A stretch of DNA of 64,000 nt from Caldanaerobacter subterraneus (GCF_004345675.1 NZ_SLWU01000002.1:1-64000), one strand, 5' to 3'; shown: positions 25,190-36,578, numbered from the stretch's first letter. Notes: generated from the sequence alone by a model not told the origin. Program-made: numbers and translations.

Positions 25190-25212
25190 GAGGGGATTTC
25201 TCCTCTTATTTT
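25183..25212. terminator. Bidirectional Rho-independent terminator
   Basis: AAAATAAGAGG (25183-25193) pairs with CCTCTTATTTT (25202-25212). It overlaps the 3' ends of the CoA-binding gene and the convergent TauE-type gene. Confidence 0.85.
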
Positions 25213-25565
25213 CATTTTCGTGGCTTTGAGAGGATTTCATATGTGCCTATTAAAAATAGCAAAATTGCAAATATTTTCTTAAGAAGAATTGCTTTAGTTA
25301 CAATAGCTATATTGGCACCTACTAGGCTACCTATTATTCCACCTGTGATTATGAGTGGAAGTATGGAGTATTTTATGTTTCTCTTTTTTAAGTGATATAT
25401 AAGGGCAATTACAGCTGTGGGAATAAAGGAGAGTAAATTTACGCTCTGAGCTGTATGCTGTTCTACGCCCATTATTATAGTGAGAGCAGGAATAAGTATT
25501 GTGCCTCCTCCTATCCCCATTCCACCAATAATTCCTGAAAAAAGGCCAATTAAAAATAGCTTCAT
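25212..25565 (-). CDS. TauE/SafE-family exporter, C-terminal half protein
   Basis: This is a small membrane protein of 117 residues with about four hydrophobic segments and the family signature GMGIGGGTILIPAL near the N-terminus. TauE/SafE permeases move sulfite or organosulfonates and are normally one chain of ~250 residues with two such halves. Here the two halves are separate genes joined by an ATGA overlap, which points to translational coupling and a heteromeric carrier. The ATG at 25565 is chosen because of the overlap. A cysK gene follows divergently, in keeping with sulfur metabolism. Confidence 0.85.
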   Translation of the reverse strand: MKLFLIGLFSGIIGGMGIGGGTILIPALTIIMGVEQHTAQSVNLLSFIPTAVIALIYHLKKRNIKYSILPLIITGGIIGSLVGANIAIVTKAILLKKIFAILLFLIGTYEILSKPRK

Positions 25566-25918
25566 TGTACCCACATCCTGAAGGCGGCGGTTATCATTAT
25601 TACACCGAAGATTTTCCTTAAAAATGGAATTGAAATTTTGTTGAGAAAATATGCTCCTATAATTCCACCAAAAGTTTCTCCTATGGCTACATTGAGTGTG
25701 AGGGGGAGGTCTATTATTTTGCTTTGAAGGTAGATGAAGCTACTTATTACTGTTAAGGGAAGGATTATGGAAATTGCTGTGGCATGAGCCTTATGGTCCT
25801 CTATGCCTAGCAAAAATACCAGGGCAGGGACTATCAATGTTCCTCCACCAGCTCCCAAAAGCCCGTTTATGAAGCCTGTTGCAGTTCCTATGAGAAAAAG
25901 TTTTTTGTTTTTTGACAT
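25562..25918 (-). CDS. TauE/SafE-family exporter, N-terminal half protein
   Basis: This is a 118-residue membrane protein with the same repeat as its partner (GLLGAGGGTLIVPALVFLLG) and about four transmembrane segments. The ATG at 25918 (MSKNKKLF) follows AAGGTGATAG; an upstream in-frame start at 25984 would add a basic segment lacking homology. It ends in an ATGA overlap with the second half. Confidence 0.85.
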   Translation of the reverse strand: MSKNKKLFLIGTATGFINGLLGAGGGTLIVPALVFLLGIEDHKAHATAISIILPLTVISSFIYLQSKIIDLPLTLNVAIGETFGGIIGAYFLNKISIPFLRKIFGVIMITAAFRMWVQ

Positions 25919-26047
25919 TCTATCACCTTGCCATCTTTTTGCTATTAGTTTTCCTCTAAAAATTTTAACTATTCGAATTTCCATTTGACAGATTAAGTTT
26001 TGTCAGTTTAAAATGGGTATAGCAATGTATGTATGGAGGTCTTTAAA

Positions 26048-26968
26048 ATGGTGGCAAACAATATTCTTGATTTGATAGGGAAAACCCCTGTGGTAAAGTT
26101 AAATAAGGTGCCTGATAAAAATAGCGCTGAAGTGTACTTGAAGCTTGAGTTTTTTAACCCTGCCGGCAGCGTCAAAGACAGAATTGCCCTTGCTATGATA
26201 GAAAAGGCAGAAAAAGAAGGGATATTAAAAAAAGACAGTGTGATTGTGGAACCCACCAGTGGAAATACAGGAATAGGGCTGGCAATGGTGGGGGCTGCAA
26301 AAGGATATAAAGTTATAATAATCATGCCTGACACCATGAGCATGGAAAGGCGGATGCTTTTGGCTGCTTACGGGGCAGAGGTGATTTTGACTCCTGGAAA
26401 ACTGGGCATGGAGGGAGCTATTAGAAAAGCGGAAGAGTTAGTTAAGCAGAACAAGAACTATTTCATGCCCCAGCAGTTTGAGAATTTGGCAAATCCTTTA
26501 ATTCATGAAGAGACTACTGCAAAGGAAATAATAGAGGATTTTAAGGAAGGTTTAGATGCTTTTGTAGCGGGTATAGGTACAGGAGGGACTATTACAGGAG
26601 TTGGTAGAGCCCTTAAAAAAGTTTTTCCAGATATAAAGATTGTGGGGGTAGAACCTTACTCTGCCGCAGTTTTATCTGGAAGAGAACCGGGTCCCCACAA
26701 GATTCAGGGAATTGGAGCAGGCTTTATACCCAAAGTCTTGGATAGAGAAGTGCTAGATGAAGTGATACCAGTGAAAGATGAAGATGCCTTTGAAATGACT
26801 AGAATTTTGGCCAAAAAAGAAGGTGTTTTGGCAGGGATTTCTACTGGTGCTTTTTTGTGGGCAGCGCTTAATGTAGCTAAGAAATTAGGAAAAGGGAAGA
26901 AAGTCCTTGCAATAGCGGCAGACAGCGGAGAGAGGTATTTAAGTACGCAGATTTTCAGAGAATATTAA
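26048..26968 (+). CDS. cysK: Cysteine synthase A (O-acetylserine sulfhydrylase)
   Basis: CysK is a PLP enzyme that makes L-cysteine from O-acetylserine and sulfide. The PLP lysine is in PAGSVKDR (near residue 42), with the substrate loop TSGNTG, the phosphate-binding GTGGTITG and the C-terminal [10 protein letters not shown]. The length of 306 residues is usual. The ATG at 26048 follows GGAGGT. Upstream, TGACA and TGTCA form an inverted repeat (25986-26005) over a TTGACA hexamer, which could be an operator. yebC follows 12 bases downstream. Confidence 0.96.
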   Translation: MVANNILDLIGKTPVVKLNKVPDKNSAEVYLKLEFFNPAGSVKDRIALAMIEKAEKEGILKKDSVIVEPTSGNTGIGLAMVGAAKGYKVIIIMPDTMSMERRMLLAAYGAEVILTPGKLGMEGAIRKAEELVKQNKNYFMPQQFENLANPLIHEETTAKEIIEDFKEGLDAFVAGIGTGGTITGVGRALKKVFPDIKIVGVEPYSAAVLSGREPGPHKIQGIGAGFIPKVLDREVLDEVIPVKDEDAFEMTRILAKKEGVLAGISTGAFLWAALNVAKKLGKGKKVLAIAADSGERYLSTQIFREY

Positions 26969-26980
26969 GGAGGGATGTTT

Positions 26981-27718
26981 ATGGCTGGACATTCCAAATG
27001 GGCTAATATAAAGCACAAAAAAGAAAAAATGGACGCTAAAAAAGGGAGAATCTTTACTAAACTTACAAAAGATATCATAAAGGCGGCAAAAGAAGGAGGG
27101 GGAGACCCCGAGACTAACAGTAAACTGAAATTAGCAATTGAAAGGGCAAAAGCCTTTAATTTGCCCGGTGAAAATATTCAAAGGGCTATTAAAAAGGGTA
27201 CTGGTGAATTAGGAGGAGCAAAGCTTGAAGAGGTAATTTACGAAGGATATGGCCCGGCAGGTACAGCTATAATTGTTGAGGCTTTAACCGACAACAAGAA
27301 CCGCACAGCAGGTGAAATAAGGCATATTTTTGACAGAAATGGCGGCACTCTAGGGGCTGCTGGATCTGTCACATGGATGTTTGACAAAGTAGGGGTTATA
27401 GTAGTGGAAAAAACTGATTCCGTAAATGAAGAGGACTTGATGATGGTGGCGATAGAGGCCGGAGCAGAAGATTTTTCGGCGGACGAGGGAGAATTTGAGA
27501 TTATAACTGACCCTTCTAATTTCCAAGAAGTAAGGGAGGCTATAGAAAAAGCAGGATATAAAATTTCTGAGGCAGAAATTACAATGCTTCCTAAAAACAC
27601 CATTAAGCTAAGTCCTGAAGACTATGAGAAATTCGAGAAATTGATTGACAAACTTGAGGACAATGACGATGTTCAGAATGTTTACCACAATGTAGAATTA
27701 GAAGATGAGGAGGAATAA
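26981..27718 (+). CDS. yebC: YebC/PmpR-family protein
   Basis: Members of this family are cytosolic proteins reported as transcriptional regulators and, more recently, as translation factors for difficult peptide sequences. The 245-residue protein begins with the family signature [14 protein letters not shown]. It continues with [29 protein letters not shown] and [10 protein letters not shown]. The ATG at 26981 follows AAGGAGGG. It is probably co-transcribed with cysK; a terminator follows immediately. Confidence 0.96.
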   Translation: MAGHSKWANIKHKKEKMDAKKGRIFTKLTKDIIKAAKEGGGDPETNSKLKLAIERAKAFNLPGENIQRAIKKGTGELGGAKLEEVIYEGYGPAGTAIIVEALTDNKNRTAGEIRHIFDRNGGTLGAAGSVTWMFDKVGVIVVEKTDSVNEEDLMMVAIEAGAEDFSADEGEFEIITDPSNFQEVREAIEKAGYKISEAEITMLPKNTIKLSPEDYEKFEKLIDKLEDNDDVQNVYHNVELEDEEE

Positions 27719-27762
27719 AAAGAAAGAGATAGAAAGCTAAATATGCTCTATCTCTTTCTTTT
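27718..27762. terminator. Bidirectional Rho-independent terminator
   Basis: AAAAGAAAGAGATAG (27718-27732) pairs perfectly with CTATCTCTTTCTTTT (27748-27762). It serves yebC and, on the other strand, overlaps the last codons of cheW. Confidence 0.85.
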
Positions 27763-28183
27763 CTTTTTCTGTAAGTATTTTATGTAAGTCAAGGTTGATA
27801 ATCAACCTTCCGTTTAGGTTGATGATAGAAGTTATGTACTCTCTTCCAATTCCTTTTATTATGTCTGGCGCTTCTTGTATTGTGGAATCTTCAACTCTTA
27901 AAACTTCTGTCACTGAGTCTACTATGAACCCTACAGGCCTTTCTGTGACATTTACCACAATTATTCTGTTGTTTTCATTTTTTTCTGATGTGGGCAGATT
28001 AAATCTTTTCTTGAGATCTATTATGGGGATTACTGTGCCCCTTAAATTGGTTATGCCTTCTACAAAAGAAGGTGCATCTGGCACTTTGATGATGGTCTGA
28101 AGCCTTATGATTTCTACCACCTGATTGATGTCTACACAAAAGTCCTCGTTGTTTAATTTAAATACTACAATCTGTTTTGGCAT
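27737..28183 (-). CDS. cheW: CheW-like chemotaxis coupling protein
   Basis: CheW couples chemoreceptors to the histidine kinase CheA. The 148-residue protein consists of one CheW domain (QIVVFKLNNEDFCVDI, LRGTVIPIIDLKKRF, FIVDSVTEVLRV, and a final NLDLHKIL). The ATG is preceded by AAGGAGGAG. No other chemotaxis gene is nearby, so its partners must be elsewhere. Confidence 0.92.
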   Translation of the reverse strand: MPKQIVVFKLNNEDFCVDINQVVEIIRLQTIIKVPDAPSFVEGITNLRGTVIPIIDLKKRFNLPTSEKNENNRIIVVNVTERPVGFIVDSVTEVLRVEDSTIQEAPDIIKGIGREYITSIINLNGRLIINLDLHKILTEKEKKEIEHI

Positions 28184-28292
28184 TTCCCATCTCCTCCTTC
28201 CTAGATATTATTCGATATTTTTTGACAAAATCCTGCAAGAAGAATAAATTTTTTAAAATTGGTTATAATTACATAAAACAGGAGGAGATGTT

Positions 28293-28859
28293 ATGAAAAA
28301 GATAATTTCCTATAAGATGGTTGCTATATATATTTTTGCTATATTTTTGGGAGCGATGACAGGATATTTCATAAGCGTTAAACAGAATGAAAAGGAAAGG
28401 GAAGCGAAAAGCGCAAAGTATGAAAAACCATTTCCCATTCAGCAGGAAGCTCTTGCTAAAAGAGCAGATTTTTATAAAAAGTTAATTTTTGAGACCAGGT
28501 ATCTTGAAAATGGTGAAGTTGTACGAGAAGAGCAAAAGCTTACTCCTTCCCTTTACGGCAAGTCAAAAGAGGAATTGGAAAAGATATATTCTGGATGGAG
28601 GGTTATAAAATTTGACGATGAAGAGATAGTCTTATGTAGGGAAAAAGAAGGTTTGCCGCCAGATTATTACATAATTTCTGTGCTTGACGGTTATGTGGTT
28701 TTGCTCAAAAGCGATGGAAATGGACATAAAGAAGTTGTAGAAAAGACGGACATTTCTATTGAAAGTTTGACGCCTTTTGACAGGGAAAGAGTTATGGAGA
28801 ATATAGTTACAAAAGATAAGGATGAAGCTTATCAGATACTGGCAAATTTAAGCTCTTAA
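28293..28859 (+). CDS. BofC-like protein (forespore regulator family)
   Basis: This is a 188-residue protein with one N-terminal transmembrane segment (residues 9-28) and an extracytoplasmic domain. The second half (TPSLYGKSKEELEKIYSGW, IISVLDGYVVLL) resembles the C-terminal domain of BofC. In Bacillus, BofC restrains the SpoIVB protease that triggers pro-sigmaK processing, and its gene lies beside ruvA, as here beside ruvC. The assignment rests on this pattern plus the neighbourhood. An AGGAGGAG site precedes the ATG. Confidence 0.7.
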   Translation: MKKIISYKMVAIYIFAIFLGAMTGYFISVKQNEKEREAKSAKYEKPFPIQQEALAKRADFYKKLIFETRYLENGEVVREEQKLTPSLYGKSKEELEKIYSGWRVIKFDDEEIVLCREKEGLPPDYYIISVLDGYVVLLKSDGNGHKEVVEKTDISIESLTPFDRERVMENIVTKDKDEAYQILANLSS

Positions 28860-28922
28860 AGGAGTTTTCCTTCGGGAGACTTCAGAGCGAAGTTTAAAAA
28901 AACTCTATCTAGATTTATAAAA

Positions 28923-28957
28923 AAGTCCCTGTTTTTGAAGGTAGGAAACAGGGACTT
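28923..28957 (+). terminator. Rho-independent terminator
   Basis: AAGTCCCTGTTT (28923-28934) pairs with AAACAGGGACTT (28946-28957), followed by AATTTTG. It separates the bofC-like gene from ruvC. Confidence 0.75.
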
Positions 28958-29053
28958 AATTTTGTCTTTGAAAGGTCGATTTCTCCTTCGGGAGAACTTT
29001 TTCTTGTTTATAAACTCTATTGATGTTAAAATAAATAAAAGGAGAGGAGAAGA

Positions 29054-29551
29054 ATGAGGGTATTGGGAATAGATCCGGGAATTGCCACATTGGGATATGG
29101 AGTCGTTGAGTATAAGAACAACAAATTTTTTCCCATAGCTTATGGAGCCATCACTACAGATGTGGGAGTTGACAAGGCGTTTCGTCTTTACACTCTATAT
29201 AAAGGACTTGAAGATATTATAAAGCTTTATCGTCCAGAGATTGTAGCGATTGAAGAGCTTTTCTACAATAAAAATTCTAAGACGGTAATTACAATTGGAG
29301 AAGTTAGAGGGATTTCAATACTGGCTGCTGTAAATTCAGGAGTAAAAGTGTATGAGTATACCCCCCTACAGGTGAAACAGGCAGTAGTTGGGTATGGGAG
29401 AGCGGAAAAACAGCAGGTTCAGCAGATGGTAAAGGTGCTTTTAAATCTTGATGAGATACCAAAGCCAGATGATGTGGCTGATGCGCTGGCCGTTGCCATT
29501 TGCCACTGCCACAGCAATAATATGTTGGAAAGACTGGGGTATGGGCGATGA
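29054..29551 (+). CDS. ruvC: Crossover junction endodeoxyribonuclease RuvC
   Basis: RuvC is the Holliday-junction resolvase. Acidic active-site residues appear in GIDPG (Asp7), AIEELF (Glu67 region) and the C-terminal [12 protein letters not shown]. The length of 165 residues is normal. The start follows GGAGAGGAG. The stop overlaps the ruvA start (ATGA), and ruvCAB forms a single operon. Confidence 0.97.
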   Translation: MRVLGIDPGIATLGYGVVEYKNNKFFPIAYGAITTDVGVDKAFRLYTLYKGLEDIIKLYRPEIVAIEELFYNKNSKTVITIGEVRGISILAAVNSGVKVYEYTPLQVKQAVVGYGRAEKQQVQQMVKVLLNLDEIPKPDDVADALAVAICHCHSNNMLERLGYGR

Positions 29552-30111
29552 TTGAGTACATAAGGGGAATTATTGAAGACATAGGACCAGATCATGTGAT
29601 AATCGACCTTATGGGCATAGGTATAAAAATTTTTGTGCCCTTTTCTACTATGAAGGAGTTGCCTCCCAAAGGAAATATAACAAAGCTTTACACATACCTT
29701 TACGTCAGGGAAGATGGATTTCAGATTTTTGGCTTTAAGAGAAAAGAAGAGCTAGAACTTTTTGAGAAATTACTTTCTGTGAGCGGCGTAGGACCTAAAG
29801 GTGCTCTTTCTATTCTCTCTGTTGTGCCAATAGAAAGCTTTATAAAGGCAGTAAACAGCGGTGATTACAAAATTTTAACAGCAGCTCCTGGCATAGGAAA
29901 GAAGACAGCAGAGAGGATCATATTAGAGCTCAAGGATAAAGTGCCCAAAGAGGTTGTAGTCCCGAAAGAGGACAGCCTGTTAAATGAGGCTTTAGAGGCT
30001 TTGCTAGCATTGGGTTATACTAAAAGTGAGGCTATTTACGCTCTTTCTGATGTAAACTGTGAAAGTGTGGAACAGGCTGTCAAAGAGGCGCTGAAAAAAT
30101 TGGCGAAATAG
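29548..30111 (+). CDS. ruvA: Holliday junction branch-migration protein RuvA
   Basis: RuvA binds four-way junctions and loads RuvB. The 187-residue protein has the N-terminal OB fold ([13 protein letters not shown]), the helix-hairpin-helix pair ([23 protein letters not shown]), and the C-terminal RuvB-contact domain ([16 protein letters not shown]). It is translationally coupled to ruvC and lies 10 bases before ruvB. Confidence 0.97.
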   Translation: MIEYIRGIIEDIGPDHVIIDLMGIGIKIFVPFSTMKELPPKGNITKLYTYLYVREDGFQIFGFKRKEELELFEKLLSVSGVGPKGALSILSVVPIESFIKAVNSGDYKILTAAPGIGKKTAERIILELKDKVPKEVVVPKEDSLLNEALEALLALGYTKSEAIYALSDVNCESVEQAVKEALKKLAK

Positions 30112-30121
30112 GGTGAAGTAA

Positions 30122-31138
30122 ATGGAAGAAAGGATATTGACTCAAAATTTTACTCAAGAGGATGCGACGGAATACAGTCTCCGTCCCAGGTGGCTTTCTG
30201 AGTACATAGGACAGGAGAAAATAAAACAGGAGCTAAAAATCTATATAGAAGCAGCTAAAAAAAGAGGAGAACCACTAGACCATGTGCTACTTTACGGCCC
30301 TCCTGGGCTTGGGAAGACTACTTTAGCTACAGTTATTTCCAATGAAATGGGAGTAGGCATAAAAATAACTTCAGGACCTGCTATAGAGAGGTCTGGGGAT
30401 TTGGCGGCAATTCTGACAAATTTGCAGGAGAACGACATACTCTTTATAGACGAGATTCACAGATTAAACAGAAGCGTTGAGGAGATTTTGTATCCTGCTA
30501 TGGAAGATTTTGAGCTTGACATAGTAATAGGGAAGGGACCAAGTGCTAGGTCTATAAGGCTTAGCCTTCCTAAATTTACGCTTATTGGAGCTACTACAAG
30601 GGCAGCTCTCATGACTTCTCCTTTAAGGAGTAGATTTGGAGTCATAAATCGCCTTGATTATTATTCAGTAGAGGAATTAAAGGAAATTATAAAAAGGTCA
30701 GCTAATATTTTGAATATTGGTATTGACGAAGATGCAGCTTTTGAGATAGCTAGAAGGTCCAGAGGAACTCCCAGAATAGCTAACAGGCTTTTAAAAAGGG
30801 TGAGAGATTTCGCAGAAGTGAAAGGAAATGGCTATATTGATTACAATACGGCAAATATAGCTTTAAACATGCTTGGGGTCGATGAAATGGGCTTAGAGGA
30901 AATTGATAGAAAGATCTTGATTGCAATAATAGAGAAGTTTGGCGGAGGACCTGTTGGAATTGATGCTATTGCTGCATCAGTTGGTGAAGATGTGGATACA
31001 ATAGAAGATATGTACGAGCCTTATCTCATGCAGATAGGATTTTTAAATAGAACTCCAAGAGGGAGAGTAGTTACAAAACTGGCCTATCAGTATCTTAAGT
31101 ACCCTTATGTTGAGCAGAGGAGGATTGAGGATGTTTGA
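30122..31138 (+). CDS. ruvB: Holliday junction branch-migration helicase RuvB
   Basis: This is the AAA+ motor that drives branch migration with RuvA. It has Walker [10 protein letters not shown], Walker B FIDEIHRL, sensor GATTRAA, arginine finger LRSRFG and the C-terminal winged helix ([13 protein letters not shown]). The length of 338 residues is usual. Its end overlaps the DUF2905 gene by 8 bases. Confidence 0.97.
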   Translation: MEERILTQNFTQEDATEYSLRPRWLSEYIGQEKIKQELKIYIEAAKKRGEPLDHVLLYGPPGLGKTTLATVISNEMGVGIKITSGPAIERSGDLAAILTNLQENDILFIDEIHRLNRSVEEILYPAMEDFELDIVIGKGPSARSIRLSLPKFTLIGATTRAALMTSPLRSRFGVINRLDYYSVEELKEIIKRSANILNIGIDEDAAFEIARRSRGTPRIANRLLKRVRDFAEVKGNGYIDYNTANIALNMLGVDEMGLEEIDRKILIAIIEKFGGGPVGIDAIAASVGEDVDTIEDMYEPYLMQIGFLNRTPRGRVVTKLAYQYLKYPYVEQRRIEDV

Positions 31139-31343
31139 CAACTTTGGCAAAATGTTAATATTTATGGGAGCAATTTTAATCGCCATAGGACTTCTTTTTT
31201 CAGCAGGTTCAAAAATTGGTTTGGGCCGTTTGCCAGGAGATATAGTTTATCACAGGGGAAATTTTACTTTTTATTTTCCATTGATGACAAGCCTTTTATT
31301 AAGCGTATTTTTAACACTTCTTTTCTGGCTTTTTAGAAGGTAA
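31131..31343 (+). CDS. DUF2905 family small membrane protein
   Basis: This 70-residue protein has two predicted transmembrane helices (residues ~8-25 and ~46-66) separated by the conserved loop [21 protein letters not shown]. That pattern matches DUF2905, a family commonly found beside ruvB and queA in Firmicutes. Its function is unknown. The ATG at 31131 follows GAGGATTGAGG and overlaps ruvB. Confidence 0.88.
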   Translation: MFDNFGKMLIFMGAILIAIGLLFSAGSKIGLGRLPGDIVYHRGNFTFYFPLMTSLLLSVFLTLLFWLFRR

Positions 31344-31411
31344 GTATTGAAAATTTTTTGATTTAACGGTATAATCACCATATGCATTCTTGAAAAGGGA
31401 TGGAGTAGGGT

Positions 31412-33581
<2,170 letters not shown>

Positions 33582-33584
33582 TGA

Positions 33585-33890
33585 ATGAACGAAACTACTT
33601 ATGTACTCATTCAATTTGCGATTTTAATTGCAATTTTTTACTTTTTACTTATTTTGCCACAGCAGAGAAGGCAGAAAAAAGAGAGAGAAATGCTGGATTC
33701 TTTGAGGCCTGGAGATGAAATTATAACTAAAAGCGGTTTTTATGGAAAGATACTCAATATAAAGGACGATGTGATAACTCTTGAAATGGGAGCAGACAAG
33801 GTAAGATTAAAGATTGCTAAATGGGCAGTAGGTGGAGTTGTGAGCAGAGCAGAATCTAACAACAATAAAGGAGATAAGGAATCAAAGTAG
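33585..33890 (+). CDS. yajC: Preprotein translocase accessory subunit YajC
   Basis: YajC is a single-span membrane protein that associates with SecDF. The 101-residue protein has one transmembrane helix (residues ~7-24, ending LPQQRRQKKER) and a small cytoplasmic beta domain (PGDEIITKSGFYGKI). It sits immediately after tgt; secDF is ~2.7 kb downstream, an arrangement common in Clostridia. Confidence 0.95.
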   Translation: MNETTYVLIQFAILIAIFYFLLILPQQRRQKKEREMLDSLRPGDEIITKSGFYGKILNIKDDVITLEMGADKVRLKIAKWAVGGVVSRAESNNNKGDKESK

Positions 33891-33916
33891 GGTGCGGCTA
33901 GTCCGCATCTTTTTTG
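33890..33916 (+). terminator. Rho-independent terminator
   Basis: GGTGCGG and CCGCATC pair around CTAGT, followed by TTTTTT. It ends the queA-tgt-yajC transcript. Confidence 0.8.
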
Positions 33917-33973
33917 TACTATGTTTTTGTTTTTTGGCATAGATATTAGTGAGAAGTGAAAGGGGGTAGGAGG

Positions 33974-34366
33974 TTGAGAAGGCACTTTGTGATGGATAAA
34001 AGGAGTGGAATCAATTTTTCAGGCATTTTAATTGGAGTTTTAGTCTCTTACATAATTACACTTCTTTTTTTCATAATCTACGCCCTTCTTTTAACTTTTA
34101 CTTCTGTTTCGGAGATGGCTTTGCCTAAATTCACAATCTTCGTCACTATTACAGGAGTGGTATTGGCAGGAGCCCTATCTGCAAGGAATACTGCCAGCAA
34201 AGGCTGGTTAAATGGCGGAATTGCAGGAATTTTGTACATTGCAGTGATGGCACTTTTAGGAACTTTTTTGGTGAAGGAATTTGGACCCTCATCTTCGCTG
34301 GCTGTAAAGTTTTTATGGGGAGCTTTTCTGGGCTCTTTGGGAGGGATGATAGGCATCAATTTATAA
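33974..34366 (+). CDS. TIGR04086-type four-helix membrane protein
   Basis: This ~130-residue hydrophobic protein has four predicted transmembrane segments and the small-residue motif SKGWLNGGIAGILY. It matches by pattern and position the family found between yajC and the SCIFF peptide gene in Clostridia. Function is unknown. The TTG at 33974 is preferred because AAAGGGGG lies at good spacing; ATG at 33992 and GTG at 33956 are alternatives. Confidence 0.75.
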   Translation: MRRHFVMDKRSGINFSGILIGVLVSYIITLLFFIIYALLLTFTSVSEMALPKFTIFVTITGVVLAGALSARNTASKGWLNGGIAGILYIAVMALLGTFLVKEFGPSSSLAVKFLWGAFLGSLGGMIGINL

Positions 34367-34418
34367 CTTTCCTTCCTTCTTTTTATGTGTTATAATAAAG
34401 CGGGAGGAGGGAAGGAAG

Positions 34419-34559
34419 ATGAGGAGAATTATAACAATTAACAAGCCCACATTGAGAGAGAGCCTTAAAAAACCTGGTTGTGGAGAATGCCAGGCATCCT
34501 GTCAGTCTGCTTGTAAGACTTCCTGCACTGTAGGTAATCAAGAGTGCCAGTATAACTAA
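34419..34559 (+). CDS. scfA: SCIFF ranthipeptide precursor (six Cys in 45 residues)
   Basis: This is a 46-residue ribosomal peptide with six Cys in its C-terminal half (GCGECQASC, SACKTSCTV, QEC). The pattern is that of the SCIFF family, which is almost universal in Clostridia. The partner radical-SAM enzyme forms thioether links from Cys to downstream residues. The first ~20 residues (MRRIITINKPTLRESLKKPG) are the leader. A GGGAGGAGG site precedes the ATG. The maturase gene lies 72 bases downstream across a stem-loop. Proposed roles for the mature peptide include quorum or metabolic signalling. Confidence 0.93.
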   Translation: MRRIITINKPTLRESLKKPGCGECQASCQSACKTSCTVGNQECQYN

Positions 34560-34577
34560 CTTTAATACATAACCACC

Positions 34578-34610
34578 TTAAAATGGCAGTAAGTATTTAC
34601 TGCCATTTAA
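34578..34610 (+). promoter_or_regulatory. Stem-loop between SCIFF peptide and maturase genes
   Basis: TTAAAATGGCAGTAA and TTACTGCCATTTAA form a long stem with one bulged A and a short loop, but no strong T-run follows. It may be a leaky terminator or a 3' stabiliser that makes more peptide mRNA than maturase mRNA. Confidence 0.55.
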
Positions 34611-34631
34611 ACTTGCAATGGAGGTTTAAAA

Positions 34632-36041
34632 ATGGCTGCGACAATGCATAAATTTAAAAGATTGGGACTTAACATAGTGGTTGACCCAGTAAGTGGTGCC
34701 ATACATGTGGTGGATGATGTAGTGTATGATGTATTAGATTATTACGAAAACCATTCTCGCGAGGAAATTGTAAATTTGCTAAAAGATAAGTACAAAGAAG
34801 AAGATATTTTAGAGGCGATTTCAGAAGTCGATGAGTTAAAGGAAAACGGACTTCTTTTTACTGAGGATATATACAAAGATATAGCAATTTCAAGAGCGGA
34901 TTCTGTGATAAAGGCAATGTGTTTGAATGTAGCTCATGACTGTAATTTGAGGTGCAAGTATTGTTTTGCTTCTACTGGAGATTTTAAAGGTGGAAGAAAA
35001 TTGATGGACTTTGAGACGGGGAGAAAAGCCATAGATTTTTTGATAAAGAGTTCTGGTAAGAGGAGAAATATTGAAATTGACTTTTTTGGCGGTGAACCCC
35101 TTTTAAATTTTGAAGTTGTTAAGCAATTAGTGGAGTATGGCAAACAGAAGGCAAAAGAGAACAAGAAAAATATCAAGTTTACAATAACTACAAATGCAGT
35201 TCTTTTAGACGATGAAAAGATAGAGTACTTCAATGAAAATTTTTCAAATGTGGTCTTAAGTTTAGATGGCAGGAAAGAAGTAAACGACCGGATGAGAGTA
35301 AGGGCTGATGGAAGCGGCACCTATGATGTTATTGTGCCAAAAATTCAAAAGTTTGTTAAGACACGGGGTAAAAAGGAATACTATGTTAGAGGGACTTTTA
35401 CTGCTAAAAATCTGGACTTTGTGGAGGATGTGCTTCATATAGCCGATTTGGGAGTGTATGAAATTTCAGTAGAACCTGTTGTAGAAAAAGAGGACAGGGA
35501 CTACACTTTGAAGGAAGAGCACTTAGATAGAATTTTTGAAGAATACGACAGATTAGCAGAAGAGTATATAAGGCGCTATGAGGAAGGGAGACCTTTTGCT
35601 TTTTATCATTTTAAGATAGACTTAAAAGGTGGGCCCTGCATAAAGAAAAGATTACAGGGTTGTGGTGCGGGATTTGAATATATAGCTGTAACTCCTGATG
35701 GGGAGATTTACCCATGTCACCAGTTTGTAGGGATTGAGGAATTTAAATTGGGAACTTTAGATGAAGGAATTACAAATATAGAGTTGCAGAGAAAATTCAT
35801 GGAAAGTGATATTTACAAAAGGGAAGAATGCGCTAATTGCTGGGCGAGATTTTATTGCAGCGGTGGGTGCTTTGCAAATAATTATAATATTAACGGAGAT
35901 ATTAACAAACCTTATAAACTTGCCTGTGAAATGCAAAAAAGGCGCATTGAAAATGCCATTGCCATAAAGGCTTACCTTACATTGAGGGGTGAAAAAGGTG
36001 ATTATCAAAGAGTACAAAGGGATAAAGCCGCAAATAGATGA
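34632..36041 (+). CDS. scfB: SCIFF radical-SAM maturase with SPASM domain
   Basis: This enzyme installs thioether crosslinks on the SCIFF peptide. The N-terminal ~90 residues resemble a RiPP recognition element (NIVVDPVSGAIHVVDDVVYD). The radical-SAM motif is CNLRCKYC at ~102-109. The C-terminal SPASM region binds auxiliary clusters through Cys in GPCIKK, GCGAGF, YPCHQF, CANCWARFYCSGGC and ACEMQ. The length of 469 residues is as expected. The ATG at 34632 follows GGAGG. It overlaps the next gene by about 40 bases. Confidence 0.94.
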   Translation: MAATMHKFKRLGLNIVVDPVSGAIHVVDDVVYDVLDYYENHSREEIVNLLKDKYKEEDILEAISEVDELKENGLLFTEDIYKDIAISRADSVIKAMCLNVAHDCNLRCKYCFASTGDFKGGRKLMDFETGRKAIDFLIKSSGKRRNIEIDFFGGEPLLNFEVVKQLVEYGKQKAKENKKNIKFTITTNAVLLDDEKIEYFNENFSNVVLSLDGRKEVNDRMRVRADGSGTYDVIVPKIQKFVKTRGKKEYYVRGTFTAKNLDFVEDVLHIADLGVYEISVEPVVEKEDRDYTLKEEHLDRIFEEYDRLAEEYIRRYEEGRPFAFYHFKIDLKGGPCIKKRLQGCGAGFEYIAVTPDGEIYPCHQFVGIEEFKLGTLDEGITNIELQRKFMESDIYKREECANCWARFYCSGGCFANNYNINGDINKPYKLACEMQKRRIENAIAIKAYLTLRGEKGDYQRVQRDKAANR

Positions 36042-36555
36042 AGAGGCTTATATAGCCGAGACTGCTGAGATTATTGGGGATGTGGAAATAAAAAAGAACG
36101 TAAATATCTGGTATGGAGCGGTTTTAAGAGGGGATGTTGATAAGATAGTGGTGGAGGAAGGGACAAATATACAGGACAACTGTGTAGTGCATGTGACAGA
36201 TGGACATCCCTGCTATATAGGAAAATACTGCACAATAGGGCACGGAGCAATTGTCCACGCTTGTAAAGTGGGGAATAACGTGTTGATAGGAATGGGAGCA
36301 ATTATTCTGGATGATGCAGAGATAGGGGATAATTGCATAATTGGAGCTGGTGCTTTAGTGACAGGAGGCAAGAAAATTCCTCCAGGGAGCCTCGTCATAG
36401 GAAGCCCTGCTAAAGTAGTGAGGCAGCTCACAGAAGAGGAGATAGAAAGCATCCATAAGTCCTACGAACACTATGTAGAATTAGCAAAATTGCATTTTTC
36501 TGAGTTTGGGCAATTGACCGTTTACAATAAAAGTAATATAATAGAAAATAGTTAG
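35998..36555 (+). CDS. Gamma carbonic anhydrase-like hexapeptide-repeat protein (YrdA family)
   Basis: This is a left-handed beta-helix protein with repeated hexapeptides (IGDVEIKKNVNIWYGAVLRG, NIQDNCVVHV, IGKYCTIGHGAIVHAC). Zinc-ligand histidines appear in VVHVTDGH and IGHGAIVH, as in gamma carbonic anhydrases. Activity in this subfamily is variable. The GTG at 35998 is chosen because GAGGGGTG precedes it; the alternative GTG at 35989 overlaps that site. It overlaps the 3' end of the SCIFF maturase gene in another frame. Confidence 0.9.
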   Translation: MIIKEYKGIKPQIDEEAYIAETAEIIGDVEIKKNVNIWYGAVLRGDVDKIVVEEGTNIQDNCVVHVTDGHPCYIGKYCTIGHGAIVHACKVGNNVLIGMGAIILDDAEIGDNCIIGAGALVTGGKKIPPGSLVIGSPAKVVRQLTEEEIESIHKSYEHYVELAKLHFSEFGQLTVYNKSNIIENS

Positions 36556-36578
36556 TCAAACGACAAAGGAGGATTTAG

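Noticed and set aside
29304-29582. Minus-strand frames over ruvC, queA, oraE and other genes
   Set aside because: They are complementary to well-identified genes, have no ribosome sites and no recognisable domains.
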